The notes under the pieces: model-generated
Database searches by the model: none
What the model saw: only the letters and a program-made list of their open reading frames with translations
What the model was told of the DNA's origin: nothing
Shown: one piece after another, positions 45,389-57,500 of the stretch
Layout: every line of letters starts with the position of its first letter
How positions within the stretch are numbered: the first letter of the stretch is position 1
DNA from: Sabellastarte sp. h YS-2021
Taxonomy: Eukaryota > Annelida > Polychaeta > Sabellida > Sabellidae
DNA: 64,000 nt
NCBI GenBank assembly: GCA_964017235.1
Contig: OZ024935.1
Span: 31,847,596-31,911,595, forward strand
Reading direction: 5' to 3'
Position numbers and translations under genes: made by a program

Positions 45389-45860
45389 TTGGCAAATACT
45401 TTACAGACAATTTGCCAAATTAAGGATTGGATTGGTGTCGACCCCCCTGACCCAGACCCTCAGAAGAAAAAAATTGATTCCTTTAGGATTTTATCAGAGG
45501 ACAAAATTTCCAAAATCACCAAGTCAACACCAAATAAATCATGCAACTTAGACCTGATTCCTACCTGTTTTGTCCATGATTGTGTTAACGTACTCTTCAC
45601 ACCCAGTACAAATATTGTGAACTCCCTACAGGATGGCAGATTCCCGTTCTGCCTCAAGAATGATCACACCCTTGCTTAAGAAAGCTGGTCTTGACAGAAA
45701 CACTTTCAAGAACTATCAGCTATAATCCCACTTCGGCTACATCTCCAATCTTATCAAGAAAGCTGTGACCAAACAAATAAATGAACACATTACTATGGAG
45801 GGTATTTCTAACATAAATAGTTGGCTTTCGGTTTTCCCTCATACGATGAACTGTCGCCCT
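45389..45860 (+). pseudogene. LINE fragment, N-terminal RT region (L2/CR1-like)
   Basis: Encodes FRILSEDKISKITKSTPNKS, SCNLDLIPT and NIVNSLQDGRFP, then in another frame LLKKAGLDRNTFKNYQL and KAVTKQINEHI, the stretch preceding RT motif 1-2 in L2-type LINEs. Multiple shifts; neither the catalytic motifs nor a 3' end follow. Confidence 0.75.
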
Positions 45861-48084
45861 GACAGAGACCTAGTGGTTCATGCAAAATTCAAATTTGTTC
45901 TAATTTACTTTGCCTTCGAGGCACTGACAATTCCAAAAAGTGCTTGTTCCCTGTACTTTTTATGCTTTATGCTCTCTGATCTAAAAGTAAACATGATTTT
46001 TGGGTCATATACCCAGGCCTAGGATGTATGTACATATATAAAGTTGGCCCAGCCAGTAAAAATAATGTGTGGTAGTCTGGGGAGCCTTGGATAGTAAAAA
46101 TACACATGAAAACAAAATTTGCTGACAACATGTTCTTGGATAGGAATTTCATGGACCACGGCAGAGAAATAGTTGTCAAATGATAGACTTTGATACCAAA
46201 AAGACTGTGATACATAAAAGATGTACAGTATCACAATAGCATCCAACACCATTCATTTTAGGATGTAACTAAGGGGGTATTTCACATGTAGAATGGATGA
46301 GAGGATTAGTGCATAATAGCAAATAAAAAGCTGGAAAATGTGTACAGATGGATAAATCACTAAGGTGTGTTGGCTGGCCATGTTTTAGAATATTCTATGT
46401 CATGAGGAATATTTTAAACTGTACAGTGTATTGAGCTATAAGCCAATGACGGTTTGGAAGTTTCTGGGGATGTGGGAATACCTAGAGAAACGAGTGACAA
46501 CTTTTACAGAGAGTGTTTTGGACACACTGCAATCTTTTGAATTCAAAATGAGGGATGACAGGGAAATTCAATAGTCCAATCTGCTACTAATTAAATCATT
46601 AGACAGAATAACTGATGTTTCGAGGTCTAGCACATGCCAAACTCTGTAAATAGGCAGTGTGGCCTCGAAACAATATGATTTCTTCTAAGTTGTTAATCCG
46701 ATGCTGAGTCCCTCGAGCAAAGAGTAACAGAGATACGAGGCCTTTTGAAATATGATGACCCCTATTTGACCCCTATTTGACATTAAACCCGCGATTTTGT
46801 TTTTCAAAGCAAGTTGCAAATTACTCTCGGGCAAATTTTGCAACATTTTGTGCACTTCTGATGACGCTAACTTTATTATTTTAACCTTTAGAGCATGTTA
46901 ATGATTTTCAAACAATCAGCTACGGCGGCCATTGCTTTTCAGAATAAAGCCAAAGTTTTTGTACAGAGATGGTTTTATAGAAATAAATATTTTTTTTTGC
47001 ATTTGGTGAAGATATCGTCAACTAACATAAAACGTTTTATTGAAAAAGCATGAAAAACGGACATACGCACCTAGAACAGACTATCATTTTAGAGAGTTTA
47101 AGGTAACCTTAACAATAAAACTACATACCTCAAATGTTTTACAGAAAAATGTTATATGTGTTTTGTGGGGATGCAAAAGTCCTACAAAGTACAACCAAAT
47201 GGATTTAGAAATAAAAACGTTGACTGATTTTAACTATATAGGAGTATGGGCCCAGAAAATAACTGTTTTTTCAACACAATCGAATACTCTCCATGGGTCC
47301 ACCACATAAAAGAGAGGGACATAATTTCAAATTTGACACTTCTTAACATATTTCACAATTTTTTAGTTAATATACACACTCGTTAAAGATACCTGTAGTA
47401 CATATTTGCAATGGTAGATCATTTACGATTTGCTATCATAACATCTAACTGTAGACTTTCAGAAAAGTGCCCAGAATTAAGCACACATACTATTATCACG
47501 CATACTTGGACTATTATTGTCTCAAGTATGTTTACAAAAGCAATCTTCACACACAAGTCAACAAAAATTATACTTTTGTTATTTTTAAAAGGAAATCTGG
47601 AATCACTGATATGTTGTGATCAAATGAATGACAAGAAGATATAATAGAAACAAGTAATTATTAGAAATGTTCCAAAGAAAGTATTCTTACTCTCTAAGGT
47701 GTATTATCCGTGGATTTTATTTGCAATCCAGGATGATAAATCATTATTGTTGATAAGTGTATGACAGCAAAAGTTATGATATCTTATACAACACACCTTA
47801 CTGACAATTTTCTCACTTCAGCATGTAAACGCTAACATATTTTAACTGACCACTCTAAATAATAACCCAAGAATGTTACATTTGATTATACTGCATTATT
47901 ATTCACGGTTTAAGACACATAAAATGGCACAGAAACGTCAGATTACACATGTGAAGGTATTGTATTTACAGTTTCATTGACATTAGCATCAGTTCCAATT
48001 TACAATGGCTAGCATCAAGTCAATTTGTATAATTACTTGCTACATCTACAAAACCATGACATTTGTTAAAAAATACAATTGCTA
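45861..48084. other. Unassigned A/T-rich DNA
   Basis: More than 2 kb with no supported exon. A GGCGGCCATTG block near 46926 and a direct repeat of GACCCCTATTT at about 46759 hint at more diverged copies of the local satellite types. Confidence 0.4.
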
Positions 48085-49815
48085 TATTATTTATTTATTC
48101 ATTTATTATAGAGACATAGTATAATGCAGTGTGACAACATAATAATGAAGAACAAAAGAATACCCAGCCCTAATGGACTTATTAGTCTCTACATACAATT
48201 TTAACAACAGATAGGTGGAAATTAGTTACATAAAATATTATTTCTGAGATTTCATAGATACTTTAACAACAAATAAGTGGAAACTAGTTACATAAAATAT
48301 TGTTCCTAAGATTCCAAAGGTCAGCTAGAAAGTTCATTAATAGTTTTACCCTTTTACAAGTTATTATTTCGTAAAACTGAGTTTTACGAAACTATTTTTA
48401 CGAAACTTTTTTACTATCATTTTGACAAGAACAAATTTTGTTATAATATTTATAGCGGATAGTTGAAGTTTAGGACAAACACACACAAAATGTATTTCAT
48501 CTTCAATGTCTAATTTACAAAGCTTACAAATTCTGTCTTCAACTTTTTTCCTAGTGTATCTTCCTGTCTCAATTTCTAGGGGCAGTATACCAATCCGAAG
48601 TTGGCAAAGAAGTGATTGCTTACATTTTGGGATGTTTGAAAGAATATACTCTTCAGTCTTCATTTCATTTTTGAAAAGTGAATACGTTCTTAGTTTTGGT
48701 TTTGATGGCAGTTTGTTGGACCATTCATTGTGCATTATATCCGCAAGTTTGATTTCAAGGTCATTAATGTCCAGCTTGTTCACTGACTCAAATATGTCGT
48801 ATATGTTTGATTCCCAAGAACAGACATCAAGGTCCAAGTAACTCTATTCAAAGATCCTTCTTGTTAAATGCCCTGCTTCCATTTTACAAATTTTGTTCCA
48901 AAGACGGATGGCTGAAATATAGTATTTATATTTTGGAATCATCCAACCCATATCACCCTGAAATGCCAGTGCAGTGGCATTTCTATGCAGGCCAAGGAAA
49001 TACCGTGTAGCTCTGTTTTGGACCTTTTCTGCAAAGTTAAAATTTTGAATCCCCAGATGCTAGAATAGTAATCCATGATAGGCCAAACACATGCATTGTA
49101 CAACTTTGTGTATGTTCTGTAGTTGAAGTCTTTGACATTCTTAAATTTGCCAATAATTTTGCTCAAAGCTCTACCCCCTGCCTCAGCTAAAGTCCTTGCA
49201 CATTCCTTGAAGGTCAAATGTTCATCCAAGATCACCCCTAGGTATGTATACCGGGGGACAGTTTCAATTATGCTCCCTCCAAGAGTGAAAACAACTTCTG
49301 ATTTCTTGCTACTTGTATTCCTAAAATGTACAATACCACTTTTTAAATCATTTACAATAATCCTCCATTTATTACACCATTGGGCTACGTGATTAAGCAT
49401 GCTTTGTAGTTTTGATTCTGAGTCGGCTAAAAGAACCATGTCATCTGCATAAAGTAATATACATATGTGTGTGTTACCACAATTTAACCCTAATTTCAAA
49501 TCATTCAGCTCTACAGCAAGACTATTTATGAAGATGTTGAACAATGTTGGTGATAAAGTATCATCTTGTCTTACACCGGAGTTTGACAGAAACCAGTCTG
49601 TATAATTGTTGTTGACTTGAATAATATTAAATGTTTCACTGTATAATAATTTTATTGTGTGATACATTTTGCCACGAATATAATTTTTTAACAGGTTAAA
49701 AAACAATAGATTTCTGTCAATACGATCAAATGCCTTTTCTAGATCTAGGAAAGCTGCACAAGTGTTTTCTTTGTTCTTTATTCTTTTTCTTAATATTGTA
49801 CTTATGTTATACACA
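48085..49815 (-). pseudogene. Non-LTR retrotransposon, RT and C-terminal zinc-knuckle region
   Basis: Minus strand. RT part (about 49814-49030): AAFLDLEKAFDRIDR (first Asp), SGVRQDDTLSPTLFNIFIN (family usually GVRQGD), LLYADDMVLLADS (YADD), YTYLGVILDEHLTF and YNACVWPIMDYYSSIWG. After a frameshift near 49030 the text continues (RNATALAFQGDMGWMIPK), and a C-terminal piece (48364-48837) has a C-x-x-C...H...C knuckle (RICKLCKLDIEDEIHFVCVC). An AAAT-type tail lies at about 48085-48110. The element is 5'-truncated. Confidence 0.85.
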
Positions 49816-51575
49816 TGTTCTACATATCACTTGTTATACATGACATACATGTTATATGGAAGTTAAGATTTTGGACTGTGATGCTGGATTTTGTTTATAT
49901 CAGTATAACATTTTAAAAATGATACATGTGACACTCTGATATTAATCTTGATATTTGCATGCACAAAATACGGAAAAGGGTATTTATTTTAACTTTAGCT
50001 CTTATTCAGCTATATTTTTAAACTTTTGCTGTACCCATTGGGTTTAATTGGTGGTGAAATTCTGTACTTGTGTAGCCTGTCTTTTATATTTTGCTGTGAC
50101 TGGTGCATGAATTGTATACACAGTACTGGTTGAAAGAAACAGGCTTATGCAACTAAAAGTAAGATGTGTAAGATTCACCAGTGCGTGAAAGTCGTCAATG
50201 GGGCTTCCTACAAACGGAAACGCAAAGCAGTCACAGTTTTAGCTAGTTTGTATGGGGTTGCTAAAAATTATAAATTTGAAAAGATTCACCAGTCAAAGTA
50301 TAGAGGGGATGTACTCACTGCTAAATATTACGTATTGTGATAAAATTCACATTTGTTGCTTCCCATGAGTGCTGTCTTTCGTTTGGATGTCAAGACTTAT
50401 GTTAATACTGCTGTAATAACAACCCAACTGATTCAATTCATTGGCATTGAAGATACAAATGCTACATGACTGACAAAAATTATCTGGTCTTTTAACAGAA
50501 ACAGAAAATTTCACTAGGTACTGCAATACAATGTTAAAAAGAAATCTTCATCCTGTCAAGAAGTTTCAGTCTGTGCCACATCACCCCTTCCCTTTCTTTT
50601 AGAATATAATCTTCTCTAGCCAGGAAAGTTTCCTGTTAAAATACAATATAGGTTATGTAAAAATTAAAAGGTTTTGTTAAAACAACATATACAAGGTGGC
50701 TTAGAATTATTAATATACAAGTGGGTGTGCCTCAATCAATCTTAAAACTTCCATTCTTTTATTGCTCCACAATGTGCCAGAATTAACTGGATTGAAAGCT
50801 TCAAATAGTCAGCGACACTAATATGGAGTGAGGCCTTTGCAATGTCTCACATTGATATGCTCAAAGTTTTAACAATTACCAGAATTCTTAAATAACTGTA
50901 TGCTTAGAAATATTCCGCCAATATTCACATTTTTCATCAATACTGTAAGGGCAAAAGATATAGCACCATCCCACCCCTGAACAACCAAAATTCTCGCCAA
51001 AAAAGAGCAACACTCATGGATATTCTGTGTGACACAAAATTAGCTTGAAATAGCTGTTGCACAATATTGATATATTCCCGAGTGTTTTGTGTAAATGAAA
51101 ATGAACACAGTACCACACTATCCCTGATCTTTTTCGTAAAGTCGCAAAAAATCGACGTGGTTACCATAAAAAAATTACAAATTGAATGCAAAAAAAGCTT
51201 GAGAAACCTACAAACTAAAAGTTAATTCCTCTCTTAATTCCTCTCTCACCGTTTCGGAAGATATTGACACATTTAAACCATGGAATTATCAAGAGACATA
51301 AAACCCTAGCTACAACCAGTAACATACACGATATGTAAAAGAGTGACAATGTCATCATTTTTCTGTCAGTAACTTAATTGACATGGCAAAATAATTATTA
51401 TTACACAAAACTTTTAAAAAGTGACAACATACTTGCCTCTCATCCGTGACAATCTTGTTTCTAATTTTTGTAAAATTAGTACTACATTCGTCAATTTTGG
51501 AGTCTGTGCTTAAGAAGACCAATGCAGTACAATAACACACGGGTTACCAATCCAAATTAACCAATGACATATACT
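49816..51575. other. Downstream flank of the CARD-SAMD9-like gene
   Basis: No supported exon. TTTATT at 50758-50763 is AATAAA on the minus strand and could be a distant poly(A) signal for the gene at 51576. Confidence 0.35.
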
Positions 51576-54500
51576 TCAGTGTATAATACCTTCATAATCA
51601 CTTACTTGGTCTCTGGTCAGCCGACCGCCTCTCTTTTTGTGTGCCTTTAACTCTTGTATGTGCTCCAGTTTCTGATTTAATTCTGTCAACTTGGTGATGA
51701 TGTTTGCTTGTGTAATAAGAGGTTTTTCATTTTTCAGTTCTTGTCCAAAGAAATGAACTTTATGATCCATCACCATAAATTCCACATCCTCCGTTGGATC
51801 ATTAATTGAAATGTCAAATGCCTTGGGTCCCTTCCAACTGAATCCTATGACAAAGTAAACTCTTTTGTTCCATCTCTTTTTGTCTCGGATGGGGAATGAT
51901 GTTGGTATTTCAATTGGGTGACCACTTGCATGCTTTACACATACACTAACATTTTCACCATCATCTGATAGTACACCTTTAAACCGTTCAAGTTTCCTCA
52001 ACACAGATGGTTCTCTCCAAAATATTTCACCTCTTTGAAAGCCTTTAATTTCATGGTAGCTGACAACTGATGCCATGTCACTTCCATAAGCGAAAAAGAA
52101 TATTGTTTTGTCTTTTTGTTTATTTGGTTTGTTGCCTTCACTTTGTTTTGGCCATTTTAGATAATATGCTTCCTGCCAGTCTGTCAGCACTTGCTGCAGC
52201 TGCTTTGGGGTTGCTGGGGATGCTGTGGTTTTTCTTGGCCAGTGAAACAAGACATAGAACAAATATGGCTCCAGAAAAATCATGCCTTCGTGAATGTTTC
52301 TCTTTTCATACAACTTTTGACTTAAAAGTAGTATTTCTGAAAACTGTATATATTTATGTACATACTTTGGGTCAACTGTTGTGAGGGATATGCTGGCTGC
52401 AATAGCTACTTGATAATCCATGGCTGTGGCATATTGTGTATCAATGTTTGCTAAACAAAGTTGTCTAATTTCAATCAGCTTATGCTGTCCATCTAACTGT
52501 AATTTTAAATCAAAAATGCTTCGTGATGAAGTACCACCCAGCGTATTTATTCTTCGTCGACGCCTTCTGCATGCTTCATCAGAGAGAGGGTTGATATGAC
52601 TTGGTAATTCTTCAGCTTGCTCCCCAAGATAAAAATCCAAGTTTTTCTGAATCAACTCCATTTGCCTGTTACGTTGTTTGATGCTGTTTTCTCTGTATTC
52701 ATCAATTGTTTCACCATGAAGTTGCATGCGTTCATCTTCAAGTTTATTCATTGCTTCTTCTGTGCACTGTTTTATTGTTTTAAGTTTTTCCAACAAGTGT
52801 CCATTATCACCTGCTTCTTCTACCATTTTCTTCAGGGTATCTGGATAATATTCATCTTCTACAAGACATTTTTTCAGTTCTGTAATATTTTTGAAACACT
52901 TTGCTGTTCGCAGACAATGCAGTAAGCATTCAGTAATTTCAAGTTCTCCAAAGTATCCAGCATTATTTGTGCCCAGGCTGGATGATTCTTGCTTGCTGCA
53001 ATGCTGTACCTGTCTGAAGATCTCTGCTCCTTTCATTGCAATTTGTGTTACTTCCAGTACTTCATCCATATCCAGCTTTTTATCAGGCATGGTAGAAAAT
53101 TGGTAGGACTTATCTACCAGCTGGTTTTGGTATATCCGCCCATATGTATCCCACAGAAAAGAGCTTTCTGGTTTCATATGGATAGCCTCATCTGCAAATT
53201 TTATGGCGACATCCCATTTTTGTGCATGTATGCAGAGGCGTGCTATTTGTTGGGCAACATATGGATCTGTTGTCAAAGTGAAGGCCTTTTTTAACACTTC
53301 CAAACCACATTCAACAGTTTCTTTGTCAACAATATGTTGTATCAAGGGGGCAAATTTTGATTCAGGTGTTCCCGATGGTAATCTACCTCTGCGTTTCATT
53401 AAGTCTTTCACAATTTTCAGCAATCCTTCTTTTGCATGGCATGTCACACTAAAAATTTCTTTACAGTTTAAAAATTCTAGCATAAAGCTGCTGATTGCGT
53501 CAGAGGTTGTTTCACTTGAGGTTTGTAGAACTCTCAGTATTTCCTTTGATAACAAAGGGTTGGTTATTCTCATAGCCTTTATTGATGTGAATGATGCTGT
53601 GGATGTTTCATTTATGAGGACTCGAAACTCACTGCTCAGATTGGCCTCCCAGCATCTTGCTGCAGCACCTCTGCCACGCCGAGGTCCAGATTGCCATGGG
53701 ATTTTGACCATCATATTGTCAAATGCAGCACAAGGCACCTCCTTGAAGTCTAAGTCAAATGCATTTAAAAGAGCAATATACTTCAGGAGCTTCTTTTCAA
53801 GTTCTCTGTCAATTTCATTGACCATATCTTTGGTCATCCTGCGAATGTAACCTTGGTTAAAGTTCTGCTTCATTATGTTGAATGAAATCAGCAACTTTGG
53901 GTTAATCTGGTTGGATTGTTTCGTGTCTTTTTCACCAAATCTTCGTTCTAGATCATTAAACTTTCTTTTAAACCACGTCACCTCATTGGGGAGTAGTTCA
54001 TGTTTCAACAATGTTCTATAGTCTCCTGTAGTTTTGATAGGCATCTTAGATCTCCTGAGGCAGACTAATACAAGACAAAAATGTTTTGGCCTTTCAATGT
54101 GCTCCATGGATCGAGCAGTTTGTTTTGCTTGTAGTTCCAACTCTGCCAAAAGATTTGTTGCTGGTTCTTCCTCTACATTGTCCAGAAGTAACAACACTGG
54201 CATTGGTCTTGCATCCTTGTATGATCTAAGAGTATTGATTTGAGAAGCTGTTTGTTCTGTCTTGTTGCGAACTATTGCACATCGAAATACTTTTTTGCTA
54301 TCCCATAAAACATGCTTAGCCATTGTAGTTCCTCCAGCTCCCGGTTGGTGGTACAATGTCAATCTACCCAAGTATGAATCTCCGACTGTTTCACTCTGTG
54401 CTCTCTTTTGCACTTCCTTACATAAGTCCTTGTGTTTACGCCGTTGTAAGACATGCTTCTCAAACCAAAAATTTCTCCAAGACACTTCTCCACCTTTATA

Positions 54501-57500
54501 AAAGTAATTCTCTTCCTCTATCTCCATCTGTTTACGGGCATCTTGTGGCATGTCAGCTAACTGATCACATTCAGTAGAACTTAAGATCTCTAAATCTGTT
54601 AACTCATTCTTCATCTTGTCTTTCAACTGAATGAACTTACCATCTGAACAGGGTAGAGTTGAAGCACTGACTTGCATGAACCCTGTAGCCTGCTGTATGA
54701 TCGCCTGAACTTTTTTGTAAGGCACGTCAATTATTGACCTTTTTTGCAAAGTATCATTTTCCTCAACAGAACGCCTGGTAAGCTCTTCAAAATGAGGCTG
54801 GACTAGGGTTTTATCTTCACAAATAAATACCCATTGCTCAGGAAATGCAGACATGAATTCTTGAATGGCATCAATCATCATGCTTGGCTCTTGGGAAAGA
54901 ATGACAAATATTATTACAGCTCTACCTTGTGGAATTTGTTTTTTGAAAAAGTTTACACATTCTTTGAAACTTTCCTTCTTCTCTTTATGCCACTTAAGTT
55001 TTGACAGTTTTGGAAATTTTCCGCTGCCTAATTCAAATCCATTGCAAAAGATCCAATGTGGCAATGTAGAACTAAGCACTTCATCTTGAAAAGCTGCGAG
55101 TCTGTCAGGATTGTTCTGATTGTGTGCTGAATGCTGATCAAATTCGTCTGTTGTTGGTATGACCTTGACCAATTTATTCAGTTCACTTTCAACACATGTC
55201 TGTATTGTTCCATTTGCATCAAAGTCAAACACAGCTTTCATTTCCATATTAGCAATAAACGCTAAATTTTCAGTGATGTAATTTTGGTTCATATCCTCAG
55301 AGGGTTGGTTAATCACCAATATAGGATACAAGTCCACATATTTACCTGTATCCAAACCTAATAGTTCCAAAAGTTTTTGTTTCATACCAAACATGTCTTC
55401 TTTCTCTTGTTCTTGTTTTTTCAAGTGCAAATTTTCGTGGTATTTTCGCAGATCATTTTGAGCTTCAATATTTTCATACAAATGTTGTTTTTTCTCTCCA
55501 CTAAGACATATGACATCTTCATTCTGAAACTTGAAGAGTGCTTCTTTTTCTAGAAAGATGTGTTCTTTTGAAGATTTTTCTTTATTTGGCAGTCTTACTG
55601 GGAATATTTTATTCCTGCATAAATCAGCACTTGGTATGACATCAATTTCAAGGACATAAAGTTTGTCCTGACATGCATCAGCAGTTACAACATCCACAAA
55701 TTTAGGATGTCTGACGCATTGATGAACAGTATCTCTGACATCCTTGTGAAAGCACCTGTTTATCATTTTACCTATGATTTCATGATAAGATGAAAAATCC
55801 CTGGCAAGTACTGTTCCATGAATGGTGCAGTCACCACCCACTCCTACATATATCCTTGCATTCGTTCTGTCATTCAAACAGGCACATATACCCTTTATTA
55901 CATTCTCAGTGAACAACACCAGGTTTTTATCATCTCCTAGATCAACATGAACAACGAATTCAACTGGATTTATCAAATCAGTAACTTTCCGACGAGCAGT
56001 GGGCAGCTTTGACATGTGTTGGTAGCACTGGCCAAGAGCAAGATCCCCAACTTCAAACTGAGTAGGGGCGGGAAAGCAATAACTAACTGGTTGTTCCTCA
56101 ACACTGTGACTGTTCTCTATGCTTCCATCACTTGCATCTTGCAGAGTTTCAGTTAACGAGCTTTCATGTGAACTTTCGACTGTAACATCAAACATGCCTT
56201 CAATCACAGGGTTTTTCTTTTGCTTGGTTTCTTTTGTTTTTCTTGTTTCACACTCTTCAGACACTATTTCTGGGGCACTTTCAGGTTCCGTAGTTTTACG
56301 TGCATGCATATCAGGAGTTGTGGGGGTTTTCATTTGAGATGGCTCATTTTCATCCAGATGTTGTGGTATTTCACTCTCCTGTGTGTTTTCAGTGTGTCGT
56401 ATTTCTTGGTCCACAAGTAAATTGTCTGAGTCTGGAGAACCATCAAGATCACCTTGTGATTTTGCTTTACGTGCAACATTGGAGTTATTACCATCTTGAA
56501 ATGCCTTTTGAGAATGACTTTGGGTCTCTGTGTATGAAAATTCATCTTGTGTTAAGAGCTCTCTTATCTTCCTCATAACGTCCTTTCTCTTGCCAAATGT
56601 TTTGACATGTGGGAATTCCTCACCCTTCAGATCATCTTCAGTGATATCTCTCAAAGCTTTGCCATCCACGTCTTGTTCTCTGAAATCGTTTATAATGTCC
56701 TGCTGGACAGATTGCAAGTTAAGCCAGTTTACAACATCAGGGACACTCCAGTTACAAACTGTAAAAATAAAAATGAACAAATATGTAGAATGTTGCAAAT
56801 GCAAACAAAGCTGAAGGTATGGCATATAAACAAGGCAAACATTCGCACATGTCATCCATACCAAAGATATCATGGCAACATGTCACATGTTAATACATTA
56901 TACATCACTATATCATAAATCAATATATCAACTGAAAGTAAATTGTGAGAATGCCGCTAAGTATTGAGTTGTTATTATTATTATTTTACAGTTTATTCTC
57001 TATTTTTTCTATAATTGTATTAATACCTCTCTTTTTCATAATAGTGACAGTCTCTTTTTCGCAAGAGCTTTGTCCTTGGATTTCTTGACTGCATTCCATT
57101 GATGTTCCACTGATGTTCTGATACTCTCTCACATTCATAACTAAGTCGCACCTGTTAAAAATGTTTATGTGGAAATTATACCAATCATCGTAGTAATTAA
57201 CTTAAATTTCTGGTCATAACATTTTAAAATAATAAAAGGCTTTCTTGGTATATATACCCTTTGTCATCTTGTGTAACAGCAACTGTATCAAAAAGATCTT
57301 CTAATGCCTCAGCAACAAGGTTGGTGAGATCACTCTCGTCCATTTGTTCCGTTGTTTCACGAGTTCCATGTTTTACACATTGAATAATGTCACTCAGTTT
57401 CACATGTGTGTCATCGTCAGCATCTGATTCAACAAATGTATTCTTGATGATTTTTTCTGTAATATATACAATTATTATTTATTTATTTATTGTAAAGTTT

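Noticed and set aside
53203-53850. 215-residue plus-strand frame
   Set aside because: Antisense shadow of the SAMD9-like exon.
56759-56873. Hydrophobic N-terminus (signal or membrane segment) of the SAMD9-like protein
   Set aside because: It is intron read-through upstream of a strong acceptor.
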